NCBI GenBank assembly: GCA_002633025.1
Contig: NMRB01000554.1
Coordinates: 62,001-126,000, forward strand
DNA from: Notospermus geniculatus
Lineage: Eukaryota; Nemertea; Pilidiophora; Heteronemertea; Lineidae
Length of the DNA stretch: 64,000 nt
Direction: 5' to 3'
Shown here one piece after another: positions 20,459 to 30,999 of the stretch. Made by a program: the position numbers and the translations under genes. The number at the start of each line of letters is the position of its first letter. The first letter of the stretch is position 1. Under the pieces are notes generated by a model that saw only the letters and a list, made by a program, of their open reading frames with translations, had not been told where the DNA came from and searched no databases.

Positions 20459-21205
20459 ATGCCGAACGAGGAGTCAGAACATCAGCCTCTGCTGTCCAAC
20501 TCCACCAGTCGTGATCAGAGAAGGCGACGACGGGGTATCGCATGCCTGATGGTCGCTATAGTGCTACAAGCAGCTAGCGTAAACGGAATGGATATAATGT
20601 TTGTGCATGATACCAAGACGCTCTTCAATCTGGACTACAAGTCGTTTGCGCCGCTCGCTATATTGGGAGGAATTCTAGTTTACATTTTACCTGCACTTGC
20701 TGGATTATACGCCGACCTCCTCGTGGGAAAGTACTGCGCCCTCTTCTTTGCACTTTCTCTGAAAGCCGTCGGTTCGTTGATCAGCTTCAGTGCTGTTTTA
20801 AAAATGGAGGCGACACCCGTTATGGATGCAGTAACGTTGAAGATACTTTTTGCCGTCTATTCCGTCTCCGGTCTACTAATGGGCGTGTCTTTTTGTTTTA
20901 CTTTGCCACTGTTTGTCTCATTTGGTGCACAGCAGGTTAAACAGACCCGGGAATCAGAGTCTACTCTTGTGAGATGGGAAATTTTTGCATTAATGATTGG
21001 TTGCCTGATAAAAAGCTTTTTCCGCCAGGACTACATCATCATCCCACCCTATTATTCAAGCGATATACGTTACTACAGAAGCGTCCACCATGCTGTAATT
21101 TCGGCTGTAGATGTACTCGCACTGGTTGTTTTTCTTCTTGGGAAACCTGGCTACGAGATACGGAACACGACAGAAGGGAGGAATTCGTTCAAAGAATTGT
21201 TACAG
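20459..21205 (+). CDS. POT/SLC15-type proton-coupled transporter, exon 1
   Basis: Starts at ATG 20459. A short basic cytosolic N terminus carries EHQPLLS, an acidic dileucine-type motif like those that send SLC15A3/A4 to lysosomes. About six membrane helices follow. LAGLYADLLVGKY matches the POT/PTR2 family motif after TM2. The exon ends in a consensus donor (TTACAG|GTAAGG at 21205/21206), phase 0, 249 codons. Likely substrates are oligopeptides or related small molecules coupled to protons. The canonical ExxER helix-1 motif is not seen, so transport activity is an inference. Confidence 0.82.
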
Positions 21206-21836
21206 GTAAGGGACTAAGAAATAAAAGTGGAAAAGAACATTTTGGGCGAATTTTTTAATTTCTCAAATTGGGATAAAAAAATTCCCACGTTGAGAAATAT
21301 CGCCTGAAAAATCAGACGAAGAAAATTTTAAGAATTTTTAATCGTACAATTTTAAGATTTTAACAAATCATTTTAGAGGGGGCCTCTAGAGGTAGCTTTT
21401 TAGTGCTTATTGTTATTATTACTAACAAAGAATTGGTGGCATAAGGATGCAACTTGGGAATCATTTTTGAAGTAAAATTTCAATATGTCAACATTTATCC
21501 ACAATTCATGAGTTCCTGGTTACTAGCGCCACCTGTTGTGTAGTTGCAGTACTGATAGTAGCCTATAGCGAGCTGCCTCTAGAGGCCCTTTAAGAAAATT
21601 TCTCAAAATGGGTAAATTAATTAATTCTAATTCTTCTAATTAATTATAATTCTTCTATTCTTTGTACAGCGTTTTAGAGCATGCAGCTTTGCATGATTTT
21701 ACGCTTTGTAAAATAAATTATTATTATTATTAAAATGGGTAAAAAAATTGATCCCATATTGAGAAATAGAAAAATTCGCGCAAAATGCCAAAATTTCCCA
21801 CTTCTTATTTTCCAATTTTATGTTTTACTCCTTTAG
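21206..21836. other. Intron of the transporter, with a 220-bp MITE
   Basis: About 21374-21594 is an inverted-repeat element (ends GGGCCTCTAGAGGTAGC and GAGCTGCCTCTAGAGGCCC). The 3' end has a good pyrimidine tract and acceptor (TTTTACTCCTTTAG at 21836). Confidence 0.75.
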
Positions 21837-22724
21837 GTATCAAAATCGTATTGTGTGTGCTCATCGTCTGGTAGCCGGTATGAAACACTTCAGGACTTTC
21901 CGCAGGACGACATGGAAACAAGGAAGTTATGGAGACTCAAATTCAGAAGATGGATCATCAGTGTACCGCTCCTCTCGGCAGTAGCTGCTATAATCATCGT
22001 ACTTTTTCCGATGGATATTTTCTCCAAGAAGCTGATCGAAAAATATCGAAAAGAGCAGCTCCATGAATATGATATGGTAAGAAACACGAGGTTTATGGTG
22101 ACCATTCTCCTCGTACCTCTGTTAGAATGTGCACTGAAGATACGCGGACGCCACATTTGGCAGAACAGTCTGGTGAACCAATTGAAGATACTAGGTTTGG
22201 GATGCGTCCTGACCTCTGTAGCCTGTCTAACAGCCGCTCCTATAGCCACCAACATCATTTCGGGCCCAGCTAGACCACATGAGGTTTTGACACTGATTCC
22301 GCAGAATGTCATCAGTGGGCTTGCGACATTCATGGTGATAAGCCAAATTTTACCAATCTGCCTGACAGTATGTCCTCCAGGATTATCTACTTTTGTATTT
22401 GCCGTCATGACCTGTTTAAGCCTACTCATAATTCCTGTTACCGTCGCCATTGCTGCCGCTGGCGCGTTCGATGTGCAGCGTGCTGTGAAGCACACCGACG
22501 TCATGTTTTATATCCTTGCCGCGGTAATCGTAGCAATATTCATTGTGATTTATATCCCAGTATCCAGGCTGTTCGCGAAGGCCAGCGACGCAGTAACTCA
22601 AGCGGAGAAACAACGAGCAGAATCCAACAACCACATACTTGCGGGGGAACTCGGTCCTAGCGAACAACTTATCTCTCCAACTGAATACCAGGACACCGGA
22701 CCAACTGGAGAAGCCATGCAGTAA
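21837..22724 (+). CDS. POT/SLC15-type proton-coupled transporter, exon 2
   Basis: Continues exon 1 in phase 0 (joined frame about 544 residues, close to the usual length of the family). It encodes a cytosolic loop followed by about six helices, including WIISVPLLSAVAAIIIVLF, a central stretch FMVTILLVPLLECALK (the region that in POT proteins carries the FYxxxxQ-type motif, here not conserved), and a C-terminal helix YILAAVIVAIFIVIYIPVS. The hydrophilic tail ends at a stop at 22722-22724. A two-exon divergent SLC15-like gene of the major facilitator superfamily. A specific paralogue name is not justified. Confidence 0.82.
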   Translation, partial: VSKSYCVCSSSGSRYETLQDFPQDDMETRKLWRLKFRRWIISVPLLSAVAAIIIVLFPMDIFSKKLIEKYRKEQLHEYDMVRNTRFMVTILLVPLLECALKIRGRHIWQNSLVNQLKILGLGCVLTSVACLTAAPIATNIISGPARPHEVLTLIPQNVISGLATFMVISQILPICLTVCPPGLSTFVFAVMTCLSLLIIPVTVAIAAAGAFDVQRAVKHTDVMFYILAAVIVAIFIVIYIPVSRLFAKASDAVTQAEKQRAESNNHILAGELGPSEQLISPTEYQDTGPTGEAMQ

Positions 22725-23446
22725 ACGGTCAGTGGAGGAAATTAACCGTGCTCGACCCGGACCTGGACCACAGCATTCGGAACGACCTGAGGCGAACTGC
22801 TTATCTGTCCACTGGGTGGCGCATTTCACCTCGGACACAAGTCCAACTTATCCAACCGGAAGGTATTCCCCCAAAATGGCGTCGTTCAGAATGAAAGAAA
22901 AAGTGAAGATTTTGGAGGAAAAATTCGCTGCTGTGGCTGTTCATTTCCGGTTTTTGGATGTTTTGTCAATATATTTGAGTTTGAGCATGTTAAGTTTCTA
23001 AGGCCCGGACAATTTGAGGCTTTGTTTGAGTGTGAAATAGGGATTACGTCGTTACTCTCCCGACAAGATATGGTAGGTAAACGCTGTTATTTCAGCTTTT
23101 GCCATGGACCACGACAACTACCGGTAGGCCTACATCATCATCCCGCAGACGCTTCGCATCGGCCCTGTGACAAACAAAGCAAAGTCTGTCTCCAAATTGT
23201 GATTTGATCGGTGTTATTGCGGGTGTTCCAGCCATGATTCACATTTTTAAAACTCCCGGGAAAAATTCGGCTGCTAGTAGATAACTGCGCATGCGCCAGT
23301 TATCGTGGCAGGGAATCCAGTCACACTTCCGGGTTGGCGGACCCCAGCACCAGTTGTTAACGTGCTGCACGGTAGAACTGCATGCCGGCTTAGACCCGGA
23401 CCAAGCCTACCTCGGATTGCAGGGCTCATTTGGTACCGGGGCAAAG
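22725..23446. other. 3' flank of the transporter
   Basis: No polyadenylation signal stands out and no other gene is seen. Confidence 0.4.
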
Positions 23447-23488
23447 CTGGCTCAACCCGTTTACACAAGTGTAAACGGGTTGAGCCAG
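23447..23488. repeat. Perfect 20-bp hairpin
   Basis: CTGGCTCAACCCGTTTACAC, a two-base AA loop, then the exact complement. Probably the centre of a short MITE. Its GC-rich flanks show no further symmetry. Confidence 0.85.
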
Positions 23489-23781
23489 CCAGGTTGAGTC
23501 AGTTTGAACCGAACCGTGCACGCTGAAAATTCCGTAGTGTAAAAGGGGCTAAAGTTTCTGATAATTTTCAAATGGACAAGTCGCACTGAACCTCGCTAAA
23601 TAAACTACACACCAGTCAGGCCCCTTGAAATACAGCATGAAACATCCGATCACTAATGGGGAGCACCATTTGGTCACATGATGACTTCTAGAGCAGACGT
23701 GACACCTATAGAGGCTCATTGTTCGAGAGATGCGGTTCACCAAGCACGGCCAATCACACCTTGAATCGTCATGAATAATAG
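23489..23781. other. Intergenic
   Basis: No gene or repeat recognised. The last 9 bases (GAATAATAG, 23773-23781) are the target duplication of the next element. Confidence 0.5.
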
Positions 23782-24198
23782 CAATCTCGTACCCAGAGAT
23801 TCGTTACGCTCGGGCCGAGGTTGTAGGTCGCTCCACTAATCTCTGGAGACGGCTAAGCCCTAGCGGTGGCTTCGGGAACCAACATGCAGGCAAGTGCGTT
23901 ACACACGGGTATCCCGCTTCACTCCAGGTTTGTACAGTGCGCCAAGTAGTGCTGTGGATTTTCCTCAATAAATACAACAGATCCCTCGAAAAAACCTTTC
24001 TAAGGACATTTTTGTGTGTAACATTTTATACTCAAGTCATCTCAAATCATTTCAGTGCATTTGTGGTTAAAATTCGGACTAAAATTGCACGATACCAAAA
24101 ATCACACCTAAGGCGTGAAAATGGCTAGCCGTCTCCAGAGATTAGTGTAGCGACCATCAACCTCGGCCGAGCGTAACTAATCTCTGGGTACGAGATTG
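23782..24198. mobile_element. Foldback family B, copy 2 (9-bp TSD)
   Basis: Same ends as 17428-17975. The duplication GAATAATAG stands at 23773-23781 and 24199-24207. It lacks the 109-bp retroposon and so gives the empty site for it. 417 bp, no coding. Confidence 0.92.
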
Positions 24199-24331
24199 GA
24201 ATAATAGGTGGCATCTGTGTAATATCAGTTCAAACCCACGCGTATATTCTCGCGTGGTCTGCGTGATCGGTGTTCCCTATTCACATCAACGAAATTCCAA
24301 CTTGGCCATGTTGGCGGTCGTCGGGCACAGT

Positions 24332-24981
24332 CTAATTCTCTCTGTATATCTTGATATGTTGAGGAATACTGCGATTGTATTGTTTTCTCGGCCAGGCAAT
24401 TAGTTGGTCCTCAGAATCAATAAAGAATTCGTAACTACATTTTTCACACCAATATAAAAACTCATCAATGTTGAACATCACACGCCCCTTCACTGGCTTT
24501 TTACTGCATTGTTTTTGATCGAGGTGGTAATGGAATAACGCCGCTGCATTCAAGCCTGCTTTATTCTCCCGACCGCTGTGTATTAAGTAACAAAAATTGT
24601 TACTTCCAAGGAATTTTTTTATGGATCCTTCTCTCGAGTGTCGAAGATAACCTACTCCAGACAAGACGAGTTCTCCTGTTCTGTTATAGCCACGATCGGC
24701 TGCAAACCGAGGCATCACCGCATCTCCGTCAGTTTCATTAGTCATCATCGTATACAAATTATTGTCTTTGTCGCATGAAGTATGATGACCACATCTCCGC
24801 ACATCCGCATGAAATATGTATGAAGTTCCTTTCTCGTTCAATATATCAACTGTTGCAGGAAAATGTGAATACCTTTTCCTTTCCAGCGTAGAATCCGAAA
24901 AATGTTTCACAAGAATGAGCTCAAATTTAAAGAGACGTGGCCGAAGAATATACAGACTCAGTCCTGTGATACTTTCTAGGT
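24332..24981 (-). CDS. Unrecognised family gene X1, C-terminal segment
   Basis: The frame runs from the insertion at 24990 to the stop at 24332. Landmarks: GGYLESITGLSLYILRPRLF at the junction, CGHHTSC, GELVLSGVGYLRHSREGSI, YEFFIDSEDQLIAWPRK. The same order of motifs is found in gene X2 (34800-35822): RFLPPP..NGDILIISP, then LFITKRNELIIWPLL. No transmembrane helix is obvious. The regular spacing of short hydrophobic strands and the DxxGE-like turns suggest a beta-propeller, but this is inference. X1 restored by removing 24990-26800 and one 8-bp duplication would be about 379 codons from the acceptor at 27291. Confidence 0.65.
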
Positions 24982-24989
24982 AACCACCT

Positions 24990-26800
24990 ATGGCAAGCGG
25001 ATTGTCCAGTTATTAAAAAAACTATATTTATATTGCACTAAAACCTAGTTTTATGCTCAAAAAACGTAGTTTTTCGGCAATAACTGGACAAGTGGCCAAG
25101 AAACCTATATTTATGCTTAAAAAACCTGGTTTTATAGAAAAAACTTAGTTTTTCTTCAATATAACCGGTATTTTCTTTAAAAATATAGGTTTCTTGAATA
25201 ACTGGACAAACGGCGTACAAAAAACCTAGTTTTTATCACGAAACTTATATTTTCTACCTCGTCCCCATGTACACGATTTCTGTCATATTGGGACGAGGAT
25301 AGAAAACCTCGGGCCCATGGGTCATCATGTATGTGGTTGCACGCACAGTACTACTGGGGACGGGTACATTGTATTTCGCAACCTTGTCCCGGCGAAATAA
25401 TCTTGGTCAGTGGGGTCGAGGTTTAAAAAGGTATAGGTTTTCATAAAAACTAGGTTTTTATCAAAGACCTAGTTTTTATGGCATAAAACTTAGTTTTATT
25501 AAAGAAACTTGGTTTTTTGACTGATAAACTTAGTTTTATGGAATAACTGGACACTTCAGTGTGGAAACTTATATGTTTGTCGACAAAATGGTGGTTGTAT
25601 GGTAAAAAACTAGGTTTTTATCCATAAAATATAGGTTTTTGACAAAAACTAAGCTTTTTGATAAAAACCTATATGTTATGATGGCAAAAACTAAGTTTTT
25701 TTCTATAAAACTTGGTTTTTGACAAAAACTAGTTTTTTAGGAGGAAAATTTAGTTTTTGTAAAAAAACTATATTTTATTCGTAAAAATTAAGTTTTTAGC
25801 TCAGCTTTCAGCTGAGCTAGTCATATGTATACTGAGTGGCGTCCGTCTGTGTGTGTGTGTGTGTGTGTGTGTGTCGTCCGTGAAACAGGCACGTTTCGCA
25901 ACCGCAAGGCCCAGGGTCATGAAAGCCGGTGGAGTGGTAGGCCCTAGGAAGGACTCGAAACAGGACCAAAAATTTTTGCGATCTGACGTACATTCTGCTC
26001 TCCAGGGGGCATTTTCCGTAAAATGGAAAACCCCAATAACTCAGTCCACAGGCAATATATCAAACTGAAATTGATAGGGTATGAAGCTTGATTTTTGGTA
26101 CACCAAGTNNNNNNNNNNNNNNNNNNNNNNNNNNNNNNNNNNNNNNNNNNNNNNNNNNNNNNNNNNNNNNNNNNNNNNNNNNNNNNNNNNNNNNNNNNNN
26201 NNNNNNNNNNNNNNNNNNNNNNNNNNNNNNNNNNNNNNNNNNNNNNNNNNNNNNNNNNNNNNNNNNNNNNNNNNNNNNNNNNNNNNNGTCATGTTTGGTA
26301 TCAAACTAAAGGTAATGAAGTGTAGGTTTTAACTGACCTACTTCCATGACCTAGTGACCTACTTAAAGAGTAGTTGAACCAAGGTAGTCATGTTTGGTAT
26401 CAAACTAAAGGTAATGAAGTGTAGGTTTGAAGTGACCTACTTCCATGACCTACTGACCTACTTAAAGACCAGTTGAGCCAAGGTTGTCATGTTTGGTATC
26501 AAACTAAAGGTAATGAAGTGTAGGTTTGAACTGACCTACTTCCATGACCTAGTGACCTACTTAAAGACTAGTTGAACCAAGGTAGTCATGTTTGGTATCA
26601 AACTAAAGGTAATGAAGTGTAATAAATGACAGGTGGCGATCATGGATGGGGCATTCTGTTCCATAACTGGAGAACTGCTTCATCAATCAAATTCACATGT
26701 CAGCTGAGCGCATCGCCCTTGGGCGACTTGTTTGAGCATAAAACTAGGTTTTACTGCAAAAATGTAGGTTTCTTTAATAACTGGACAATCCGCTTGCCAT
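24990..26800. mobile_element. 1.8-kb foldback element made of CTAG/TTAG palindromes, inside gene X1
   Basis: Ends ATGGCAAGCGGATTGTCCAG and complement. Flanked by the near-identical 8-bp AACCACCT (24982-24989) and ACCCACCT (26801-26808). The interior iterates AAAACCTAGTTTT, AAAACTAGGTTTT and AAAACTTAGTTTT blocks, then a GT microsatellite (25849-25873), a gap of N (26109-26287), and a 99-bp tandem repeat. Removal with one duplication puts the two X1 frames in register, although the true gap length is unknown. Confidence 0.82.
26288..26622. repeat. Tandem repeat, period about 99 bp, next to an assembly gap
   Basis: Units starting GTCATGTTTGGTATCAAAC at 26288, 26387, 26486 and 26585 are almost identical. 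The array most likely continues into the N gap at 26109-26287, which explains the failed assembly. Confidence 0.88.
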
Positions 26801-27290
26801 ACCCACCTCTCTTTCTCCTGTGCGTGAACGACGTATGTGACAGAAAGACGTTTTCTCCGCACATCATGAAAGCCAGCATCCTTAATTGCCGGTTTTTATT
26901 ACGAAGTGTTTTATTCAGCTCATCGTAAGGGAGTAATATCTCTCTCTTCTGCTCCCCAGATAGATCAAATACATAAGCCTTGAGTGTTGGAGAACTCATT
27001 TTATTTATGGAGCGTCCCGTTGAGGTACAAACGCCGACAAGATCATGTCCATAATCGCCAGCAATAAATGCCAGTATTTTTCGACCTCCACATTCCATGT
27101 CAAACTTATTCTTTAACTCGTAGTTAAAAGTTTTTAGGTTTCTTTGGAACACATACACAACTCGTTTGACAAAGAAAACAAGAGGAAAGACGATGACAGC
27201 GTCCACTGCTCTTTGATAATGAACAGTTGATTCAAATCGTGGTAGTTTATGTGTCATCGTAACCTCTCTGTGTAATTTATACAACCCCTT
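26801..27290 (-). CDS. Unrecognised family gene X1, N-terminal segment
   Basis: The frame begins after a plausible acceptor (TTAACCTCTCATACAG at 27291-27306) in phase 0, or at the in-frame ATG 27257. It reads KLPRFESTVHYQRAVDAVIV, then VFFVKRVVYVF, KILAFIAGDYG, LKAYVFDLSGEQKREIL. X2 aligns well at its start (KISPKFYFIHYHVVLDAAIV). A first exon, perhaps with a signal peptide, would lie upstream. The family is not one I recognise. Confidence 0.65.
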
Positions 27291-27346
27291 CTGTATGAGA
27301 GGTTAATCCTAAATAAAGACGTTACAAAAAAGACGTTCTAATCATA

Positions 27347-27508
27347 ATAGGGAGGTTTCGAAATCAAACGATAAACGTAAACTTTACGACAACGTTATTT
27401 TTCGTACTAGGCCAACACATTAACCAGATTTATATTGCATTTTCGGTACAAAAATAACGTTGTCGTTAACGTTTACGTTTATTGATTGACTTCGAAACAT
27501 CCCTAATA
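27347..27508. mobile_element. 160-bp MITE, TA target
   Basis: Ends GGGAGGTTTCGAAATCAA and TTGACTTCGAAACATCCC, each next to TA. Subterminal AACGTAAAC blocks are inverted. Tc1/mariner-type size and target. Confidence 0.75.
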
Positions 27509-27594
27509 TTCTCTACTCGTTGTGTGATCTCGAGTCGTAGTCAAAGAAAGACGTTGCGCGGCGCTGTTCCATTCGTAACGCTTCTGGCCTTTCC

Positions 27595-27965
27595 GTCGAT
27601 TGCAGCGCCGCCTAACGTTTTTCTTAGCTACGACGAGAGATCGTCAGGACGATTGCAGTGCCACCTAACGTCTTTTGTAGCTACGACTAGAGATCGTCAG
27701 TACGACAGCAGTGCCACCTAACGTCTTTGTAGCTACGACGAGAGAACGTCAGGACGACTGCAGTGCCACCTAACGTCTTTTGTAGCTACGACTAGAGATC
27801 GTCAGGACGACTGCAGTGCCACCTAACGTCTTTTGTAGCTACGACGAGAGATCGTCAGGACGACTGCAGTGCCACATAACGTCTTTTGTAGCAACGACTT
27901 AGAGAATATGACTGTAACAACGTCTTCATTTTGTAACATCTCTATTTGCGGATATGACCTCCCAT
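27595..27965. repeat. Minisatellite, period about 58 bp, about five units
   Basis: Units read GCAGTGCCACCTAACGTC, TTTTGTAGCTACGAC, then GAGATCGTCAGGACGA. Shares unit and downstream tail with 5690-5945. Confidence 0.85.
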
Positions 27966-28413
27966 ACGTCTGTGCCATAAAGAATTTAACAATTTTGATT
28001 TTGTCAGATTGCATCGAGTTTTTCGGGGTACTCGTATTGTGAGGGCATGATTTTGTTCAACTAAAAACTGTAACGTGGCCCATAACGGAACGTTCTCTCC
28101 CGCAGCTTAGCCTGATGATAGACACAATCTCGTACCCACATCTACCTCATCCGAATATATCTCTGGAAAGGGCTACGACTTGACCAGAATTGCTGGTCAA
28201 CCACTGGCAGCGTGCCAAAATATTTGTTTCACGCTATATTTCGTTCTTTGGTGACTGAAAAATATCATATATGCCTAAAAAGCCATATAATACCCCAAAA
28301 CAGGAAGTTGTTTGAGTATTAGAGCAATTTCAACGAATAGTAGTTAGTTGGGAACTATTTGACATCATTGCGCGGGTGCCAGCCTCGGTGTGATTTGCCT
28401 CAAAATTAGTATA
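27966..28413. other. Intergenic with family B remnant
   Basis: CAATCTCGTACCCA at about 28123 followed by ATCTCTGGA-GGCTACGAC is a decayed end of foldback family B. No gene. Confidence 0.45.
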
Positions 28414-29418
28414 TAGGGTGGCCCAGAAAAAACGATAACACTTTTTAAACTAGAATAATTCAAAAACTATTGTACTTATAACTTTGAAATTTTACAGGTA
28501 GTAAGATAGGGATGTTTGACAACTCCACCCCAAATTGCAGGTCAAGAGCATACAAACTGCGAAAATGATGACATTTTGAAAATTTTCGGTCAAGACAAGA
28601 AATGCCGGTCTGAGAAGTTACATCAGACCCAGTTCACATGAACAATGGACAATGTGTCCCCCGTCTTGCTCAAAAAGACGGCACACAAGCAGACTGGCTC
28701 AGAACTATCTGGAGGAGGCAACTCCTCACTTTATAAGGAAGGGTGAGTGGCCACCACAGTCACCGGACTTGAAACCTGTGGATTACGCCATGTGGAACAG
28801 TCTCTCGGAAAAGGTTTACGAAGGGTGGACGAAACCATTCATGGAAAATGAACTGAATGAGAGAATTCGGGAGAAATGGGCAGAAATAAGCTTAGAAGAA
28901 ATACGAAATTCGAGTTCCGCGTGGAAAAAGCGCTTGTGTGCCGTTTTTAAGGGTTATGTAAAGTGACTCGAAATCTCGAATTTTTGACGCAAAAAATCTG
29001 ACTAACTGCACCAAAAATCGGGAAAATAAGGCTCGGGTCACCTCGGGAAGCGTCATAAGAAGGTGCCCCGAGCCTTACTTTCTCAATTCAGTGTGCAGTT
29101 AGTCAGATTTTTTGCGTCAAAAATTCGAGATTTCGAGTCACTTTTCATAACCCTTAAGCAAGACGGGTGACACATTGTCCATTGTTCATGTGAACAGAGG
29201 AAGGTCTGATATAACTCTCAGACCGGCATTTCTGACCTTGACCGAAAATTTTCAAAATGTCATAATTTTCACAATTTTTATGCTGTGGACCTGCAATTTG
29301 GTGTGGAGTTGTCAAACATCCCTATTCTACTACCTGTAAAATTTAAAAGTTATACCTTACAATAGTTTTTGAATTATTCTAGTTTAAAAAGTCTTATCGT
29401 TTTTTCTGGGCCACCCGA
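28414..29418. mobile_element. Tc1/mariner-like relic rearranged into a foldback
   Basis: Long inverted arms (about 28414-28680 and 29150-29418) with ends GGGTGGCCCAGAAAAAACGA and TA flanks. The arms include the start of the former 3' UTR and the transposase end, so the whole 3' half of an autonomous element seems to have been copied in inverse orientation. It contains the transposase fragment 28652-28966. Confidence 0.82.
28652..28966 (+). pseudogene. Mariner-type transposase, C-terminal fragment
   Basis: WPPQSPDLKPVDYAMWNSL, then EKVYEGW, is the conserved DDE-domain segment (WPPxSPDLNPxDYxxW) that ends with the third catalytic acidic region of Tc1/mariner transposases. The first two catalytic aspartates are absent, so it cannot be active. 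Confidence 0.9.
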
Positions 29419-29768
29419 TATATCAATGCGCTGATGTAAACAACGCGCAGGCGCAGTATTTCTAAAGTAGTACACCGGTCGCAGCCCTTACCAGTGGTGT
29501 TGTAGGCACGTGAACCCACTGGGGACGAGTTTGGATAAGACACATAATCCGTGAGAAATCAACAACATCTAGCCAAAGCGGGATGACGTCAGGTAAGCAT
29601 GTGATGTCCAATTCCCCATTCAGTTGTTGGAGGCATGTGGCGCGGAGCCCGAGCGGAAAGCGTTGGGGCACCCGTCCATCAGGTTTAGGTATATGTTTAC
29701 CCATGCTTTCCGCTCCACTTTGGGCGCGTGACCATGGAGTGGCGCACACGTATATCTTGATTGGGGCA
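29419..29768. other. Intergenic
   Basis: No gene recognised. Confidence 0.4.
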
Positions 29769-29807
29769 ATAGGAGCTGTCGGCGAGTTGACCAATAGGTG
29801 TCACTAA

Positions 29808-30920
29808 GGCCAGACTTTTTTTATTCCTTGTTTCTCGAGTTTTTTTATGAGAAATATTTGAGGAGGGCGGAAAAAAATTAAAAAATAAATTTTATTTTTA
29901 GTAGTTTTTCACATTTCTCGGCAATTTCAATGGCAATGCTTAAATCGGAGGAAAGAAAAAAAATAATTTTTTATTTAAATGTGACCATGATAATGATATA
30001 TTGCAACCTGCTGAAGTGATGTTTAAGAGGCAATCATGCATGCACAAGGTTTCTAGCGGATAAAAGGCATTAAAAATTCCTGGTTCCTCAGAGATGAGAC
30101 TAGGCCCGAATTTTAGGGAGAAACTTCTCTGAAGCCACACAGTTACGTAAGTGGCTAGTGAGGCCTCTCACTCATTAAACCCCACTAATGAATTCAAATT
30201 TCCCGCCTATTGCAGCATAAGCAAAGTGTTTTCTGATTGGCTCTGAGATTTCTTCCAACTGAGTCAAGCAAACTTGATAACTTGGCCCCAAAATGATTAA
30301 TCTAAGTAAAGCTTGCTATGAAATCAACAGAATATTGAACAAAAGACCCAATTTGAGCCTCTCATAGTGGCCATCATAGCTTATTTCTGCTCATTAGGTC
30401 AGACTGGCTGATGACCAGAAACATCATAGGTACACAGTTGGCGGGAAGCCAACTCTGCCGGTCACTGTCGGTTGCAGCCTAATTCACACAAATAAAGTAA
30501 ATATCTCTTTACAAAAACGACCAACACGGGCAAGCTTTATGTCATTGGAAAGGAAATTTCACCAGGAATCCAACCAAACAGTTTTTGAGGTGATTTCTTT
30601 CCATCCTAGAGAAATAAAACCAGAAGTTCGGGACGTTGTAGAAGTGAAAGCTATCCTCAAGTCAGTCGGGATCGTCTGCTAACCCGCCTGTGCGCACGAT
30701 GGTCGGGAAGAGACGCTTGCGAAAAGGCACTTTCGGGCCGGGATGTTCTAGTCGGCGTTCGGGGAAAAAAATAAAGAAAAAAAAATATTTTCCCGGTTTT
30801 TCGGTTACAAGAATCGGCGGGCGCGAGAAATTGTGAAAAATAAATTTTTTATTTTTTTTTCAAATTCCGGCATTCTCAATTCGGCGGGTTCGCGAAACAA
30901 GGAATAAAAAAAGTCTGGCC
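29808..30920. mobile_element. 1.1-kb Harbinger-like foldback (TAA target)
   Basis: Ends GGCCAGACTTTTTTTATTCC and complement, flanked by TAA at 29805-29807 and 30921-30923. The 3-bp TWA duplication and GG start fit PIF/Harbinger. Terminal 120 bp on each side carry T- and A-rich inverted repeats. The interior shows no transposase or Myb-like frame. Confidence 0.82.
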
Positions 30921-30999
30921 TAAGGCCCAATTCAATGCATATAGCAGATCTAGTCATAATTGATCGAGCAGCAATCACGTAGATTTTGCTGTACATTGG

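Noticed and set aside
26041-26332. Frames made of X residues
   Set aside because: They only read through the N gap; the same holds at 59405-59734.
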